From the NCBI RefSeq assembly GCF_001854185.1, contig NZ_CP017603.1, positions 2,914,001-2,978,000 on the forward strand: a stretch of 64,000 nucleotides of DNA, read 5' to 3'. Source of the DNA: Clostridium formicaceticum (GTDB lineage: Bacteria; Bacillota; Clostridia; Peptostreptococcales; Natronincolaceae). The position numbers were made by a program, and so were the translations under genes. Under the pieces are notes generated by a model. It saw nothing but the letters and a program-made list of their open reading frames with translations. It ran no database searches and was not told the DNA's origin. Every line of letters begins with the position of its first letter. The stretch's first letter is position 1. Below, in pieces: positions 8,729 through 17,397 of this stretch.

Positions 8729-9301
8729 TTGAGCAGAAAAGGTGTACCAAATAAAATGACTAAATGGGAAACTCATATTTTACCCCATCTATCTGATATT
8801 AAAGACTGGTTATTAGAAGGAGCCACTGATAAAGAAATATGTGACCGCTTAGATATAAGCCATGATACATGGTATAGATATATGAAGGAACATGAAATAC
8901 TATCTGAACTCGTTTCTATGGGGAAGTCTGTTATGGATTCTCAGGTAGAAAAAGCACTTTTCAAATTAGCTATTGGGTATGAATATGAAGAAATTAAAAC
9001 AATTGTAGAGGAAGATAAAAATGGTAAAAAAAGAACGAGGATAGAAAAGATAAAACGTCATCAACCAGCAAATGCTACAGCTTTATCCTTTTGGTTAAGG
9101 AATCGGCAACCTGAAAAGTGGAATGAAAGAAAAGAAATTATATTGGATACTAAAGATAACGAGCAGGCAAGAAAGAAACTGTTCCTAGAAATGATTCAAG
9201 ATGATATTGTTGAAGCTGAGTATTCGGAGGTTGATGAGGGTGCGAAGGATTATGAAGATAATATCTTAGACGCTCCCCAAGAAGATGAATATACTGATTA
9301 G
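8729..9301 (+). CDS. Phage terminase small subunit-like protein
   Basis: A 190-residue protein with an N-terminal helix-turn-helix region (GATDKEICDRLDISHDTWYRYM) and a conserved basic/aromatic tail ATALSFWLRNRQPEKWNERK. This is the pattern of small terminase subunits that recognise the packaging site and recruit the large subunit. The TTG start at 8729 follows GAGGAGGTAAGG. The terminase large subunit gene is 2.3 kb away rather than next door, because integrase and cargo genes lie between them. That order is unusual for an intact phage. Confidence 0.65.
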   Translation: MSRKGVPNKMTKWETHILPHLSDIKDWLLEGATDKEICDRLDISHDTWYRYMKEHEILSELVSMGKSVMDSQVEKALFKLAIGYEYEEIKTIVEEDKNGKKRTRIEKIKRHQPANATALSFWLRNRQPEKWNERKEIILDTKDNEQARKKLFLEMIQDDIVEAEYSEVDEGAKDYEDNILDAPQEDEYTD

Positions 9302-9422
9302 CAGTAACATTATGTATCGAGTTTTTAGGGAGATAAATGCCCTTTTCATTGCAATTATTAGCCTAAATTAGCCAAAACTGACGACATAATGACGGTTATG
9401 GATTGAGATTTATCTTTACTTA

Positions 9423-9472
9423 CAGCACCTTCAGAGGTATCATGTACACACCAAATACTAATGGAGGTGCTG
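9423..9472 (+). promoter_or_regulatory. Hairpin covering the integrase ribosome binding site
   Basis: CAGCACCTTC (9423-9432) pairs with GGAGGTGCTG (9463-9472) over 10 bp with one G-T pair and a 30-nt loop. The right arm contains the Shine-Dalgarno of the integrase gene, so the leader could block its translation. Confidence 0.6.
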
Positions 9473-9475
9473 AAC

Positions 9476-10324
9476 ATGGCTTATACCAAAGCTTTTGAAG
9501 AATATCTAAAGGGACAAGATAAAAGCATTAATACCGTTTCCTGCTATATTAGGGATGCCAAAGCTTTTATAAACTGGTACAATAACCGAACTGATTATGG
9601 CTTGGATAAACTAATAGAACTGGACTTGGTAGAATATAAGAAGTATATGCAAAACGGTACTGATTCAATCATAACAATAAATCGTAAAATTGCAAGCGTT
9701 AATGCTTTCTTAGCTTGGCTGCACAGGGAAGGAAAAGTTGAAAAGGAACTAAGCATCAAACCTATAAAAAACAAGGAAACACGCCAATATAAAGGGCTTG
9801 ATGACAGGGAACTAAGGAAACTTAGGGCAGAGATTCATAGGACAGGAGATAAGATGCATATAGCAATCATTGAGATATTGTTGGGAACAGGCATAAGAGT
9901 AAGCGAACTGGTGGATTTAAAGCTTGACGATATAGAGATGACCGATAGGAAGGGCAAAATAGCAGTGCTTGGCAAAGGAAATGCACTAAGAGGTGTTCCA
10001 CTTAATAAAGATGTAAGGAAAGCTATAGGTGAATACCTAGAAGTTAGAAGAGAATCAGCCGATAATCACTTACTAATAGGTCAAAGAGGGAGCTTAAATC
10101 GAAATGCTATCAATCTAATATTGAAGAAGTATGGGGATCGAGTAGGAATTGCAATAACTCCTCATAAATTAAGGCATACCTTGGGATATAAGCTGGTTAG
10201 AGAAGGCAAGCCAATAACAACTATTCAGCAGATATTTGGACATGACAATATACAAAGCACTAACATATACACATTGACAATTGAAAAGGATAAAATTGAA
10301 GCACTAGAAGGACTGGAGTGGTAG
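9476..10324 (+). CDS. Tyrosine recombinase (phage integrase family)
   Basis: A 282-residue XerC/D-sized recombinase. The N-terminal SAM-like core-binding domain (residues 1-85, YLKGQDKSINTVSCYIRDAK) is followed by the catalytic domain with the first Arg in GTGIRVSELVDL, the beta-hairpin Lys in LGKG, HKLRH in the C-terminal half, GHDNIQSTNIYT with the second His and the Tyr nucleophile. All catalytic residues are present. The start at 9476 is chosen because GGAGG lies 8 bp upstream. It probably mediated integration of the prophage or of cargo. No att site could be identified from this window alone. Confidence 0.9.
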   Translation: MAYTKAFEEYLKGQDKSINTVSCYIRDAKAFINWYNNRTDYGLDKLIELDLVEYKKYMQNGTDSIITINRKIASVNAFLAWLHREGKVEKELSIKPIKNKETRQYKGLDDRELRKLRAEIHRTGDKMHIAIIEILLGTGIRVSELVDLKLDDIEMTDRKGKIAVLGKGNALRGVPLNKDVRKAIGEYLEVRRESADNHLLIGQRGSLNRNAINLILKKYGDRVGIAITPHKLRHTLGYKLVREGKPITTIQQIFGHDNIQSTNIYTLTIEKDKIEALEGLEW

Positions 10325-10343
10325 AGATAGCCACTCTTTTTTT
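10316..10343 (+). terminator. Intrinsic terminator after the integrase
   Basis: GAGTGG (10316-10321) pairs perfectly with CCACTC (10331-10336) and is followed by seven T residues. The stop codon lies at the base of the loop. Confidence 0.85.
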
Positions 10344-10358
10344 CTATTTATTATAGAA

Positions 10359-10444
10359 GGGAGGGGTTCTTCTATTTCAAACAGATGCCCTGACAGCAAA
10401 GGGTGCAGAAATTTTTTTGACATTTTTTATGGGGAAGTTTTAAT
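10359..10444 (+). promoter_or_regulatory. Duplicated promoter module, copy 1
   Basis: The module starts GGGAGGGG (10359) and contains TTGACA (10417-10422), 16 bp from TTTAAT (10439-10444). A related copy with the same internal spacing begins at 10857. It would drive the small gene at 10604. Confidence 0.55.
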
Positions 10445-10603
10445 CGGGATTAATAACTTTTAAAACAGACTTCCTGCGTGTAAAATCAATGGGTGTAGGG
10501 GTTATAATGGGGTACAGTCATATGTCTTTAGAGGAAAATAGAAGGAAATGTAGAATTACATAATAAAACATACCAAATTTATAGTAATGAGAGGAAAGTG
10601 CCT

Positions 10604-10801
10604 ATGAAGATAATAGGGGATATTAATGATATAGATTTAAAAATTCTTGCTAATGAATTTATTGTAACAGTGGATATACAGTCTAAAGATGAAGTTTCAA
10701 TGAAACTACTAAAGTTTTTAAGGGATGGAGAAATAAAAATTGAAGATGCAGCTATATTTCATGAGATATGTATGATTATAGAGGATAAGTTGTTTGGGTA
10801 G
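10604..10801 (+). CDS. Small phage or cargo hypothetical protein
   Basis: A 65-residue acidic protein starting MKIIGDINDIDLKILANEF, probably helical, with no recognised motif. The ATG at 10604 is 8 bp after AGGA and preferred over GTG 10598. It stands alone with its own promoter module upstream and its own terminator downstream, like an independent cargo gene between the integrase and the DUF3841 gene. Confidence 0.5.
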   Translation: MKIIGDINDIDLKILANEFIVTVDIQSKDEVSMKLLKFLRDGEIKIEDAAIFHEICMIIEDKLFG

Positions 10802-10812
10802 ATGTATGGATT

Positions 10813-10839
10813 AGAGTGGTAAAATACCCATTCTTTTTT
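10813..10839 (+). terminator. Intrinsic terminator
   Basis: AGAGTGG (10813-10819) pairs with CCATTCT (10828-10834), one G-T pair, followed by a T tract. It resembles the terminator after the integrase. Confidence 0.75.
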
Positions 10840-10856
10840 AACGCACTTTTCCCAAT

Positions 10857-10943
10857 GGGAGGGGTGCTTCTATTTTGGGAAGATAGGCTAACAGTAAAGG
10901 ATATGAAAATTTTTTTGACATTTATTACCCCAAAATTTATCAT
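10857..10943 (+). promoter_or_regulatory. Duplicated promoter module, copy 2, with strong promoter
   Basis: Begins GGGAGGGG like copy 1 and holds TTGACA (10915-10920), a 17-bp spacer and TATCAT (10938-10943). The start codon of the DUF3841 gene is 33 bp downstream. This is the best sigma-A promoter match in the prophage. Confidence 0.7.
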
Positions 10944-10975
10944 ATATGTAAGGTGAAAAAGTAAGGAGAATGCAA

Positions 10976-11590
10976 ATGAAGCTATGGACTATACAGAATA
11001 TTGCTGCATATGAGAAGTTCAAGGAAACAGGGGTGCTTCGTGCAGAAGAAGAATTTATTTGGAATGATTTCAAATTTCAGTATAATTGGATAGTAGGACA
11101 AATGAAAAATAGGATTGGATCGCCACTTGATAAAAAAATCAAATTTCCAATATGGGCATGGCATCAGTGGAGTGGAGTAAAAAAGCCAAAACCAGATTTA
11201 AGGTTTTCAGGACATTTAGAGAAAGGTACAAAAGGTGCTAGAATAGAATTTGAAGCATCTAATAAAAGTTTTCTCCTATCCGATTTTCATGGATTCAATT
11301 GTATCCTAAACTATGGATATATATGCGATTACGAAATGGAATATGATAATTTTTATGAAAGATTAGCCCAATATGGTTATGTGCATGAAAGCATGTTTAA
11401 TTTAAATGAACAGTCTGAAACAATGGGTTTCTTTAGAGATGAGTTAATTAGAAGTTGGGAGAAGATCTTTGATTTAGATGTTAACGATGAATATTGGTCA
11501 GGGAAAAAAGAAGAACAATCAATACAAGCTACATTATGGGAAGTTAAATGGGAACAGGTTATTAGCGTTAAGGAATTTATGGCAAAGTAA
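10976..11590 (+). CDS. DUF3841 domain protein
   Basis: A 204-residue protein with family features MKLWTIQN, YNWIVGQMKNRIGSP, PIWAWHQWSG and KPDLRFSGHLEKG. DUF3841 proteins are scattered in Firmicutes, often singly, and have no established function. The ATG at 10976 is 7 bp after AAGGAG; an earlier in-frame ATG at 10970 is only 1 bp from it. The gene has its own strong promoter and stands between the integrase and the terminase large subunit, so I read it as cargo rather than a virion gene. Confidence 0.7.
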   Translation: MKLWTIQNIAAYEKFKETGVLRAEEEFIWNDFKFQYNWIVGQMKNRIGSPLDKKIKFPIWAWHQWSGVKKPKPDLRFSGHLEKGTKGARIEFEASNKSFLLSDFHGFNCILNYGYICDYEMEYDNFYERLAQYGYVHESMFNLNEQSETMGFFRDELIRSWEKIFDLDVNDEYWSGKKEEQSIQATLWEVKWEQVISVKEFMAK

Positions 11591-11605
11591 CGAAAAGGAG
11601 GCAAT

Positions 11606-13213
11606 ATGCATCAGATACATGAACAAGACCATCGCCGTCAAAGCCTCCTGTTAAAAGAATATCTGAACAAATCTTTCTCTCCGAACAAGATAGAAGAACT
11701 TGTAGGGGAGTTTTCATTTTCAGAACTTAGAAGGTTACTTGGCGAGATGGACATAGAATTTTTTGCCCTGTGTTACTTCCCTAAATATTTTGACAGGAAG
11801 TTTGGGCAGTTTCACAAAGAGCTATTTGAAGAATTAAAATATATGCTAAACAATAAAGGGTTGATTGAAGCTTTTGGACTTCCAAGGGAACATGGCAAAA
11901 GCACAATCAACTCTTTTTTATTTCCCCTGTATTCCACTTTATATAACAAGTCACAATTCACATTAATCATTTCAGCAACAGAACAGATTGCCCTACCATT
12001 CTTAGATATGATTAAAGACGAATTAGAAAACAATCAAATGTTAATAGAGGACTTTGGTATTGAAAAAGGCAGTCGCTGGAACAATAATGAGATATGGATT
12101 AAAAGTAGAGGTGGACTGGATTCATGTATCATGATAAGGGGAATTGATGGTTCCCTTAGGGGTATCCATTATAAGCAACATCGCCCTACATTGGTACTTT
12201 TGGATGATCTGCTTAAAGATGATACCGCTAAAAGTGAAGCCAAAAGAGAACAAGTAAAAAGTGTCTTTAGAGATGTAGTAATTCCCATAGGTACAAGAGA
12301 TACCAACATTTTAGTAGTTGGAAAAATTTTAAATGAAGAAGATTTAATGGCAGATTTACTAAAAGGTAAAATACCAGGGGTGAGAAGCATAAAGAAAGCA
12401 GCCATTATTAACTGGTCTGAACGAGATGATTTATGGAGCCAGTGGGAAACTAAATATAATAACCTTCAAGACTTGGATAGAATTGAAACTTCCAAGTCTT
12501 TTTTTTATGACCATGAAGAGGAAATGCTAGAGGGAACTGAAATTCTATGGGGAGAGTATTTAGATTATTACTATCTTATGTGTAAGAAGCAAGCCATGGG
12601 AGATAAGTCCTTTTATAAAGAGATGCAGAATGACCCTAGAAGTACAGATGATTATATATTTCAAAATATATCTTACTGGGACAGGCTGCCAGAATATGAG
12701 GAAATGGAAATGGTCATGTATATTGATCCTGCAATTAAAGCAGGAAAAAGAAATGACTATAGTGCTATTACAATCTTGGGAAAGCATAATAAAACTAATC
12801 AGATGTATGTAGTAGATGGTTCTATTTATAAATTGCTTCCTGATGATTTATTTAAAATGGCAATTGATAAACTTAAGCTATATCCAGTTGAGAAGATTGG
12901 CTTTGAAGGAACACAGGCACAGAGTTATATGAAGCAGAAATTTGAAGAGGAACTGTGGAATAATAGAATCTTTGTTCTTGTTGAAGAGGTAGTTGCAAGA
13001 GGGCAAAAACATGAAAGGATTATTAGCTTAGAGCCTGATATTAAGAAGGGACATATACTGTTCAATTCTTCCAACATAGGATATAATAATCAAATAAAGG
13101 ACTATAATAAATTTGCTAAAAATGATGATGCTCCTGATAGTTTATATGGAGCTGTTCAATTGGTGCAAGGTGTACAGAGGATTAGGTTTTATGATAGGGG
13201 ATTGTTATTTTGA
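11606..13213 (+). CDS. Phage terminase large subunit
   Basis: A 535-residue packaging motor. The ATPase half shows an adapted Walker A (REHGKST near residue 93) and Walker B (TLVLLDDLLKD near residue 197). The C-terminal nuclease half shows MYIDPAIKAGKRNDYSAI and the late acidic NDDAPDSL. The enzyme pumps DNA into the prohead through the portal and cuts concatemers. It starts 15 bp after the DUF3841 stop with AAAGGAGG in front. The length is normal and no stop is seen, so it may still be translated although the phage is defective. Confidence 0.9.
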   Translation: MHQIHEQDHRRQSLLLKEYLNKSFSPNKIEELVGEFSFSELRRLLGEMDIEFFALCYFPKYFDRKFGQFHKELFEELKYMLNNKGLIEAFGLPREHGKSTINSFLFPLYSTLYNKSQFTLIISATEQIALPFLDMIKDELENNQMLIEDFGIEKGSRWNNNEIWIKSRGGLDSCIMIRGIDGSLRGIHYKQHRPTLVLLDDLLKDDTAKSEAKREQVKSVFRDVVIPIGTRDTNILVVGKILNEEDLMADLLKGKIPGVRSIKKAAIINWSERDDLWSQWETKYNNLQDLDRIETSKSFFYDHEEEMLEGTEILWGEYLDYYYLMCKKQAMGDKSFYKEMQNDPRSTDDYIFQNISYWDRLPEYEEMEMVMYIDPAIKAGKRNDYSAITILGKHNKTNQMYVVDGSIYKLLPDDLFKMAIDKLKLYPVEKIGFEGTQAQSYMKQKFEEELWNNRIFVLVEEVVARGQKHERIISLEPDIKKGHILFNSSNIGYNNQIKDYNKFAKNDDAPDSLYGAVQLVQGVQRIRFYDRGLLF

Positions 13214-13250
13214 TTGATAATAAAATAAGTTAAAAGAAGGTGTATGGGTT

Positions 13251-14066
13251 ATGATATTTTGTAAAATTACGATGCGAGAGCCTGACGAAAATAGTGGACA
13301 ATATTATAAGGCATTCTATAACATATATAGTTTTATGCAACTAAGCAACTTGGCATTTCACAGTTTATTAGAATCAGCATCAAACAATGATATTAAGGAA
13401 TTTATAGATGAACATAACGGTAGAATTACCAATAATGACGATAGAATTTGTGTGCATCTTTTGGGAATGGGTATTGATGCTAGAGGATTGTATGATAAAG
13501 GTGATAAGTCAAATGTTTTTACAAATGTTTTCGATACGTTGAGTAAGAAAGGATTAAGCTTTAAATATACACTTGAATTTTTTCTAAATTTACAGGAGTT
13601 TATTCTTATATATGCTCTGTTTGAAGATAATATAAAGGCGATTATTGGCAATCCGAAGGCAACACAGTCAGGATTGATGAGAGAGTTAGAACAGTTCATT
13701 GTAAAGAAAAATAAGCTTACTATATTTACAGATAAAATAAGCGAAATGACTGGTTCAACTATAGAAGCTTATAATGAGATTAAAAGTCTATGGACATATT
13801 TTACCATTATAAGAAATTTATATGCACATTCAGCAGGAATAGTAACGGATAGAGTGTTAGGTGATTTAGAAAAAATCAAAAATGAGATTGGCGATTTTTG
13901 TAATAAGAAAAACTTCTTGTTACTTAATATTATGGCTGACAATGATGAAGATGTTCTAAATTTCTTATTAGAAAAAGAACAGTTATATGTAATAACTGAT
14001 TGCCAGTTGAATTTTTTCCGCAGTTTCATCGTATATATATTAGAAGCATTAGATATAACAATATAG
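13251..14066 (+). CDS. HEPN-motif protein, candidate phage-borne defence gene
   Basis: A 271-residue protein, mainly helical, not assigned to a named family. Near the end of a long helix it has RNLYAH (R188 to H193), which fits the Rx4-6H catalytic motif of HEPN ribonucleases, preceded by an LWTYFTIIRN helix. It is not part of the usual terminase-portal order: it sits between them, has its own terminator, and is more AT-rich than the packaging genes. HEPN proteins are frequent in abortive infection and toxin systems. No obvious antitoxin (MNT) partner is adjacent. Confidence 0.5.
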   Translation: MIFCKITMREPDENSGQYYKAFYNIYSFMQLSNLAFHSLLESASNNDIKEFIDEHNGRITNNDDRICVHLLGMGIDARGLYDKGDKSNVFTNVFDTLSKKGLSFKYTLEFFLNLQEFILIYALFEDNIKAIIGNPKATQSGLMRELEQFIVKKNKLTIFTDKISEMTGSTIEAYNEIKSLWTYFTIIRNLYAHSAGIVTDRVLGDLEKIKNEIGDFCNKKNFLLLNIMADNDEDVLNFLLEKEQLYVITDCQLNFFRSFIVYILEALDITI

Positions 14067-14078
14067 CACTATAGTATT

Positions 14079-14110
14079 AGTCTATACCAGAAATGGTATG
14101 GGCTATTTTT
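14079..14110 (+). terminator. Intrinsic terminator after the HEPN-motif gene
   Basis: AGTCTATACC (14079-14088) pairs with GGTATGGGCT (14095-14104), with two G-T pairs and a 6-nt loop, then ATTTTT. Confidence 0.7.
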
Positions 14111-14139
14111 ATGTCCATTTTTAGAAAGGAAGTGATACT

Positions 14140-15405
14140 TTGCAAATTAATGAAAGCCTTATAAAACAATGCTTAACCGAGTTAGAGAATAACTCCAGCA
14201 TCAAGCAAAAATACAAGGACTACTACGAAGGAAACCATAGTATACTTAACAACTATGCCATGCAGGACAGCAGAAGTAACATGAAGTTAGTTTTCAATTT
14301 TCCTAGAAAATTCGTTGACAATGAAACAGGCTATCTATTGGGTAAGCCTGTTAATTTCATATCCAAAACAGATGATGATGAAATCATAGATGCCATTGAT
14401 AAAAATATTAGTCACTGGGACAAGGAGCACAATATTCATCTTAGAAAATCCAGTGAAATTTATGGAGAGAGCTACGAATTGAACTATATCAATCAAGATG
14501 GAGAGTTTTGTGGTACAATCCTAAATCCTATGAGTTGCTATGTCCTAGAGGATGGCACAGCAGAAAGAAATGGTATACTAGCTCTTCATAAATTTAATAG
14601 GAGATTTGATGAAAATACCTATCTTGATGTATATACAAATCATGAAATACTTCACTATATTATAGAAGATGGACTAAAGCTACAAGGTAAGCATACTCAT
14701 ATTTTTGATAGAGTACCCATAATCGTCTGCCCAGCAAACAGCGAAAGGAAGAGTGGCTTTCATGATGTCATTAGTCTGGTAGATGCCTATAATGCCATCA
14801 ATTCAGATTTAGTTAACGAGATTTCAGACCATAGAAATGCCTATCTCGTGATAGAAAATGCCAAAATTGAAGAAGAAGATTTACTAAAGATGAAATCCAT
14901 GGGAATTATCCAAGTCCCGAAAGGTGGTTCAGTAAAGTGGCTCACAAAAGACATCAATGATTCCTTCGTAAAAAATGAACTGGATAATATTGAAAGAAAA
15001 ATATTTGATATGATGGATCAAGTAAATTTTAATGAGAACTGGGCAGCCAATACATCCTCCTTGGCAATTAGGAATAAATTACTAAATCTTGAAAATAGAG
15101 TAGCCCTCCGTGAAGCCATCATGGAGCAGGTAATAAAGAAGAGACTAAAAAATCTCTTTATTTTTTTGTCTAAAAAAGAGGGTAGATATTTTGACTATAA
15201 GGACATAGCCATCAAATTCACAAGAAACCTTCCAACGGATCTTGTTGGTCTTGCTGATGTTATCACCAAGCTTCAAAATGTATGCTCTCAAGAATCTCTG
15301 CTGACATTACTTCCCTTCATCGAAAGCCCGAAGGTGGAGATCAGTAAATTCAAGGCTGAACAAAAGCAAATAGAATTACATAATTTGGATGGTTTAGATG
15401 AGTAG
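14140..15405 (+). CDS. SPP1-type phage portal protein
   Basis: A 421-residue portal (SPP1 Gp6 family). Characteristic parts are YKDYYEGNHSILN, NFPRKFVDNETGYLLGKPV, DLVNEISDHRNAYLVIENA and the long C-terminal helical crown region. The portal forms the 12-mer ring at one capsid vertex through which DNA is packaged and ejected. It is somewhat shorter than SPP1 Gp6 (about 500 residues). The TTG start at 14140 follows AGAAAGGAAG. The last 8 bp overlap the next gene, as is common in head operons. Confidence 0.88.
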   Translation: MQINESLIKQCLTELENNSSIKQKYKDYYEGNHSILNNYAMQDSRSNMKLVFNFPRKFVDNETGYLLGKPVNFISKTDDDEIIDAIDKNISHWDKEHNIHLRKSSEIYGESYELNYINQDGEFCGTILNPMSCYVLEDGTAERNGILALHKFNRRFDENTYLDVYTNHEILHYIIEDGLKLQGKHTHIFDRVPIIVCPANSERKSGFHDVISLVDAYNAINSDLVNEISDHRNAYLVIENAKIEEEDLLKMKSMGIIQVPKGGSVKWLTKDINDSFVKNELDNIERKIFDMMDQVNFNENWAANTSSLAIRNKLLNLENRVALREAIMEQVIKKRLKNLFIFLSKKEGRYFDYKDIAIKFTRNLPTDLVGLADVITKLQNVCSQESLLTLLPFIESPKVEISKFKAEQKQIELHNLDGLDE

Positions 15406-16156
15406 ACATGGTGAAATTATTGAGATAAAACAGGCAATGATTCAAAGAACGGAGGAACAAGAGAAGAAACTTCAAATTGAGCATAGGAAAATACTAAGAC
15501 TATTACTATTGATGCTACTGGAATTTTATCATCATTACTCTGTGGATGGGAAACTAATTATTAATAGGTATCAACGTGAAAGCTTTATGGTACAGGTGGA
15601 GAAATTGCTACTGGAAAAAGTCGGTGCTATGGCAGCACTGGAAAAAAACATCTTGGAAAATCTGTTAAATGAAATCTATGAAGATACCTATATCAAGCAT
15701 AGTGATCTACTAGATGGTAGTTCGCCACTTCCTTTGAATCCTAATCTAATCAATGACCATATACATCAAAAGTTTAAGGAAGATACCTTTGGCAATAGAA
15801 TCCATAGGAATAAACAGGAGTTGGTTACAAAGCTATATCATCTAATTAATACTGGCATAAAGGAGGGAAGGGATTATCAACAATTGACTAAAGAGATAGA
15901 TAAAGCATTTCAATATAGTGGGTATCAGAGCAAACGGTTAATGATGACGGAAGAATCCCGTATATTTAACTTATCTCAACGTACAGCTTTTAAAGTCATG
16001 GACTATAAAGGTAAAATTATGTGGTGTTCAGTATTATGCCACACTACCTGTGATTATTGCCAAAGCATGCATGGAGAAACCTTTTATATAGAGGATGATA
16101 ACCTTCCAGATATGCCAGCCCATGCAAACTGTCAATGCTTTTGGGTGCCAGTGTAG
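15398..16156 (+). CDS. Phage head morphogenesis protein (SPP1 gp7 family)
   Basis: A 252-residue minor head protein. The C-terminal half carries the family signature: TEESRIFNLSQRTAFKVMD, then CDYCQSMHGETF and MPAHANCQCFWVPV. Family members bind the portal and are carried in the virion. The N-terminal region is helical and charged. It overlaps the portal gene by 8 bp (ATG at 15398 within the portal stop region), indicating translational coupling. Confidence 0.85.
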   Translation: MSRHGEIIEIKQAMIQRTEEQEKKLQIEHRKILRLLLLMLLEFYHHYSVDGKLIINRYQRESFMVQVEKLLLEKVGAMAALEKNILENLLNEIYEDTYIKHSDLLDGSSPLPLNPNLINDHIHQKFKEDTFGNRIHRNKQELVTKLYHLINTGIKEGRDYQQLTKEIDKAFQYSGYQSKRLMMTEESRIFNLSQRTAFKVMDYKGKIMWCSVLCHTTCDYCQSMHGETFYIEDDNLPDMPAHANCQCFWVPV

Positions 16157-16196
16157 ATATAGTAGATATTTAATATAAGATATTGAAAGAGGGGAA

Positions 16197-16616
16197 ATGT
16201 GGATATTGGATAAAAAATTTAAAAAGGAAATCACTAGCTTAATCAAGAGGGAATGTGCAAACTATGATTCTCAGTTTTGTGGTATTAATCATTATTGTTG
16301 TATGGTTGATACCACTTGTATATTTTTTAGAGAGAATCAAGAAGTAGGTAGATGCAAGTATTTTGAAAAAGGAGTGCTACCTTTAGAGGATGATTTAGAA
16401 AGCGGATATCGTATTTATCATTCAAAGGATCAAGGAAGTACAACTTCATCTAAACCAGCAAAGCCTAGAATCAAATGTGAAAGGTGTGGTACTTATGTAA
16501 AAGCTAATTCAAACAGACAGCGATATTGTGATAGCTGCAAGAAACATAGTGATAAAGAAAAGGCTAGACTTAGAAAACAAAAAAGTAGGAGTGAAACACA
16601 AAATGTCACGATTTAG
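16197..16616 (+). CDS. Cysteine-rich VLP-type protein with C-terminal zinc finger
   Basis: A 139-residue protein. The N-terminal half has a ladder of cysteines (CANYD, FCGINHYCCM, TTCIFF, CKYFEKGVLP), matching the cysteine-rich VLP family of phages and conjugative elements. The C-terminal half has CERCGTYV and YCDSCKKH, a likely zinc finger, and a very basic tail KARLRKQKSRS. The function of the family is not known. The metal-binding and basic parts suggest nucleic-acid binding. The position between the head protein and scaffold genes is unusual. Confidence 0.65.
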   Translation: MWILDKKFKKEITSLIKRECANYDSQFCGINHYCCMVDTTCIFFRENQEVGRCKYFEKGVLPLEDDLESGYRIYHSKDQGSTTSSKPAKPRIKCERCGTYVKANSNRQRYCDSCKKHSDKEKARLRKQKSRSETQNVTI

Positions 16617-16809
16617 ACATACCTGAAAGTTAGTAAAATCAATGGGTGTGAAATGCAAAAATGAGGGATTAGATGTAATATACCACTTGCTGTTTTTTTA
16701 AAATCCTAAAGCGTGACAAATCGATTTTTATGAGGGTTTTTAACCATAACATTATGGGATGGATAGAATTACTCATTCAAATAAAATAAAAATATTGGAG
16801 GTAATCATT

Positions 16810-17367
16810 ATGGAAGAAAACAAAAATGTAAAGACTGAGGGGACACAGGAAGTGGATACTCAATCAAAGGAAACACAGGAGTTTGATATTAAATCTGTGC
16901 TAGAGAATGATGAATTTAAAAGGTTCATGGAATCCTACGCAGATAAAAGAGTAAGTGAAGCTGTTAAAACAACTAAAAAGAAATTACAACAGGAGTATGA
17001 GGAAGAAAAGAAAAAATCAGAAATGACTCAGGAGGAAATATTACAGCAAAAAGAAAGAGAACTATATGATAGAGAACTGAAACTAGAAAAAATCCAGTAT
17101 TTCAAGGAGAAAAACTATGACCTTGATTTACTGGATTTTGTTGTTGGTGGAGATATAGATATGATTCAGGAAAAGGCTGATTCTCTTATATCCACCATTA
17201 ATAAAGTGGTAGAAAAACAGGTGGCTGAAAGATTAAAGCAAGGATATGTTCCACCAGCTAATGGATCTAAAACCACAGCTACAGAGAGCATTGGTTTGAA
17301 ATTAGCAAAGCAAATAAAAGAAAGTCAACAGTATTCACAAGAAGCACAGCAACAATATTTTAAGTAA
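16810..17367 (+). CDS. Phage capsid scaffold protein (DUF4355)
   Basis: A 185-residue protein with a low-complexity acidic N-terminus, a long coiled coil (roughly residues 45-95, LQQEYEEEKKKSEMTQEEIL) and the DYDLLDFVVGGD-like turn seen here as NYDLDLLDFVVGGDIDMI. This is the normal shape of DUF4355 scaffolds that precede the major capsid gene and direct prohead assembly. The ATG at 16810 is 7 bp after TTGGAGG. Confidence 0.8.
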   Translation: MEENKNVKTEGTQEVDTQSKETQEFDIKSVLENDEFKRFMESYADKRVSEAVKTTKKKLQQEYEEEKKKSEMTQEEILQQKERELYDRELKLEKIQYFKEKNYDLDLLDFVVGGDIDMIQEKADSLISTINKVVEKQVAERLKQGYVPPANGSKTTATESIGLKLAKQIKESQQYSQEAQQQYFK

Positions 17368-17397
17368 AACAAAATAAAAAATTAGGAGGAATTGATT

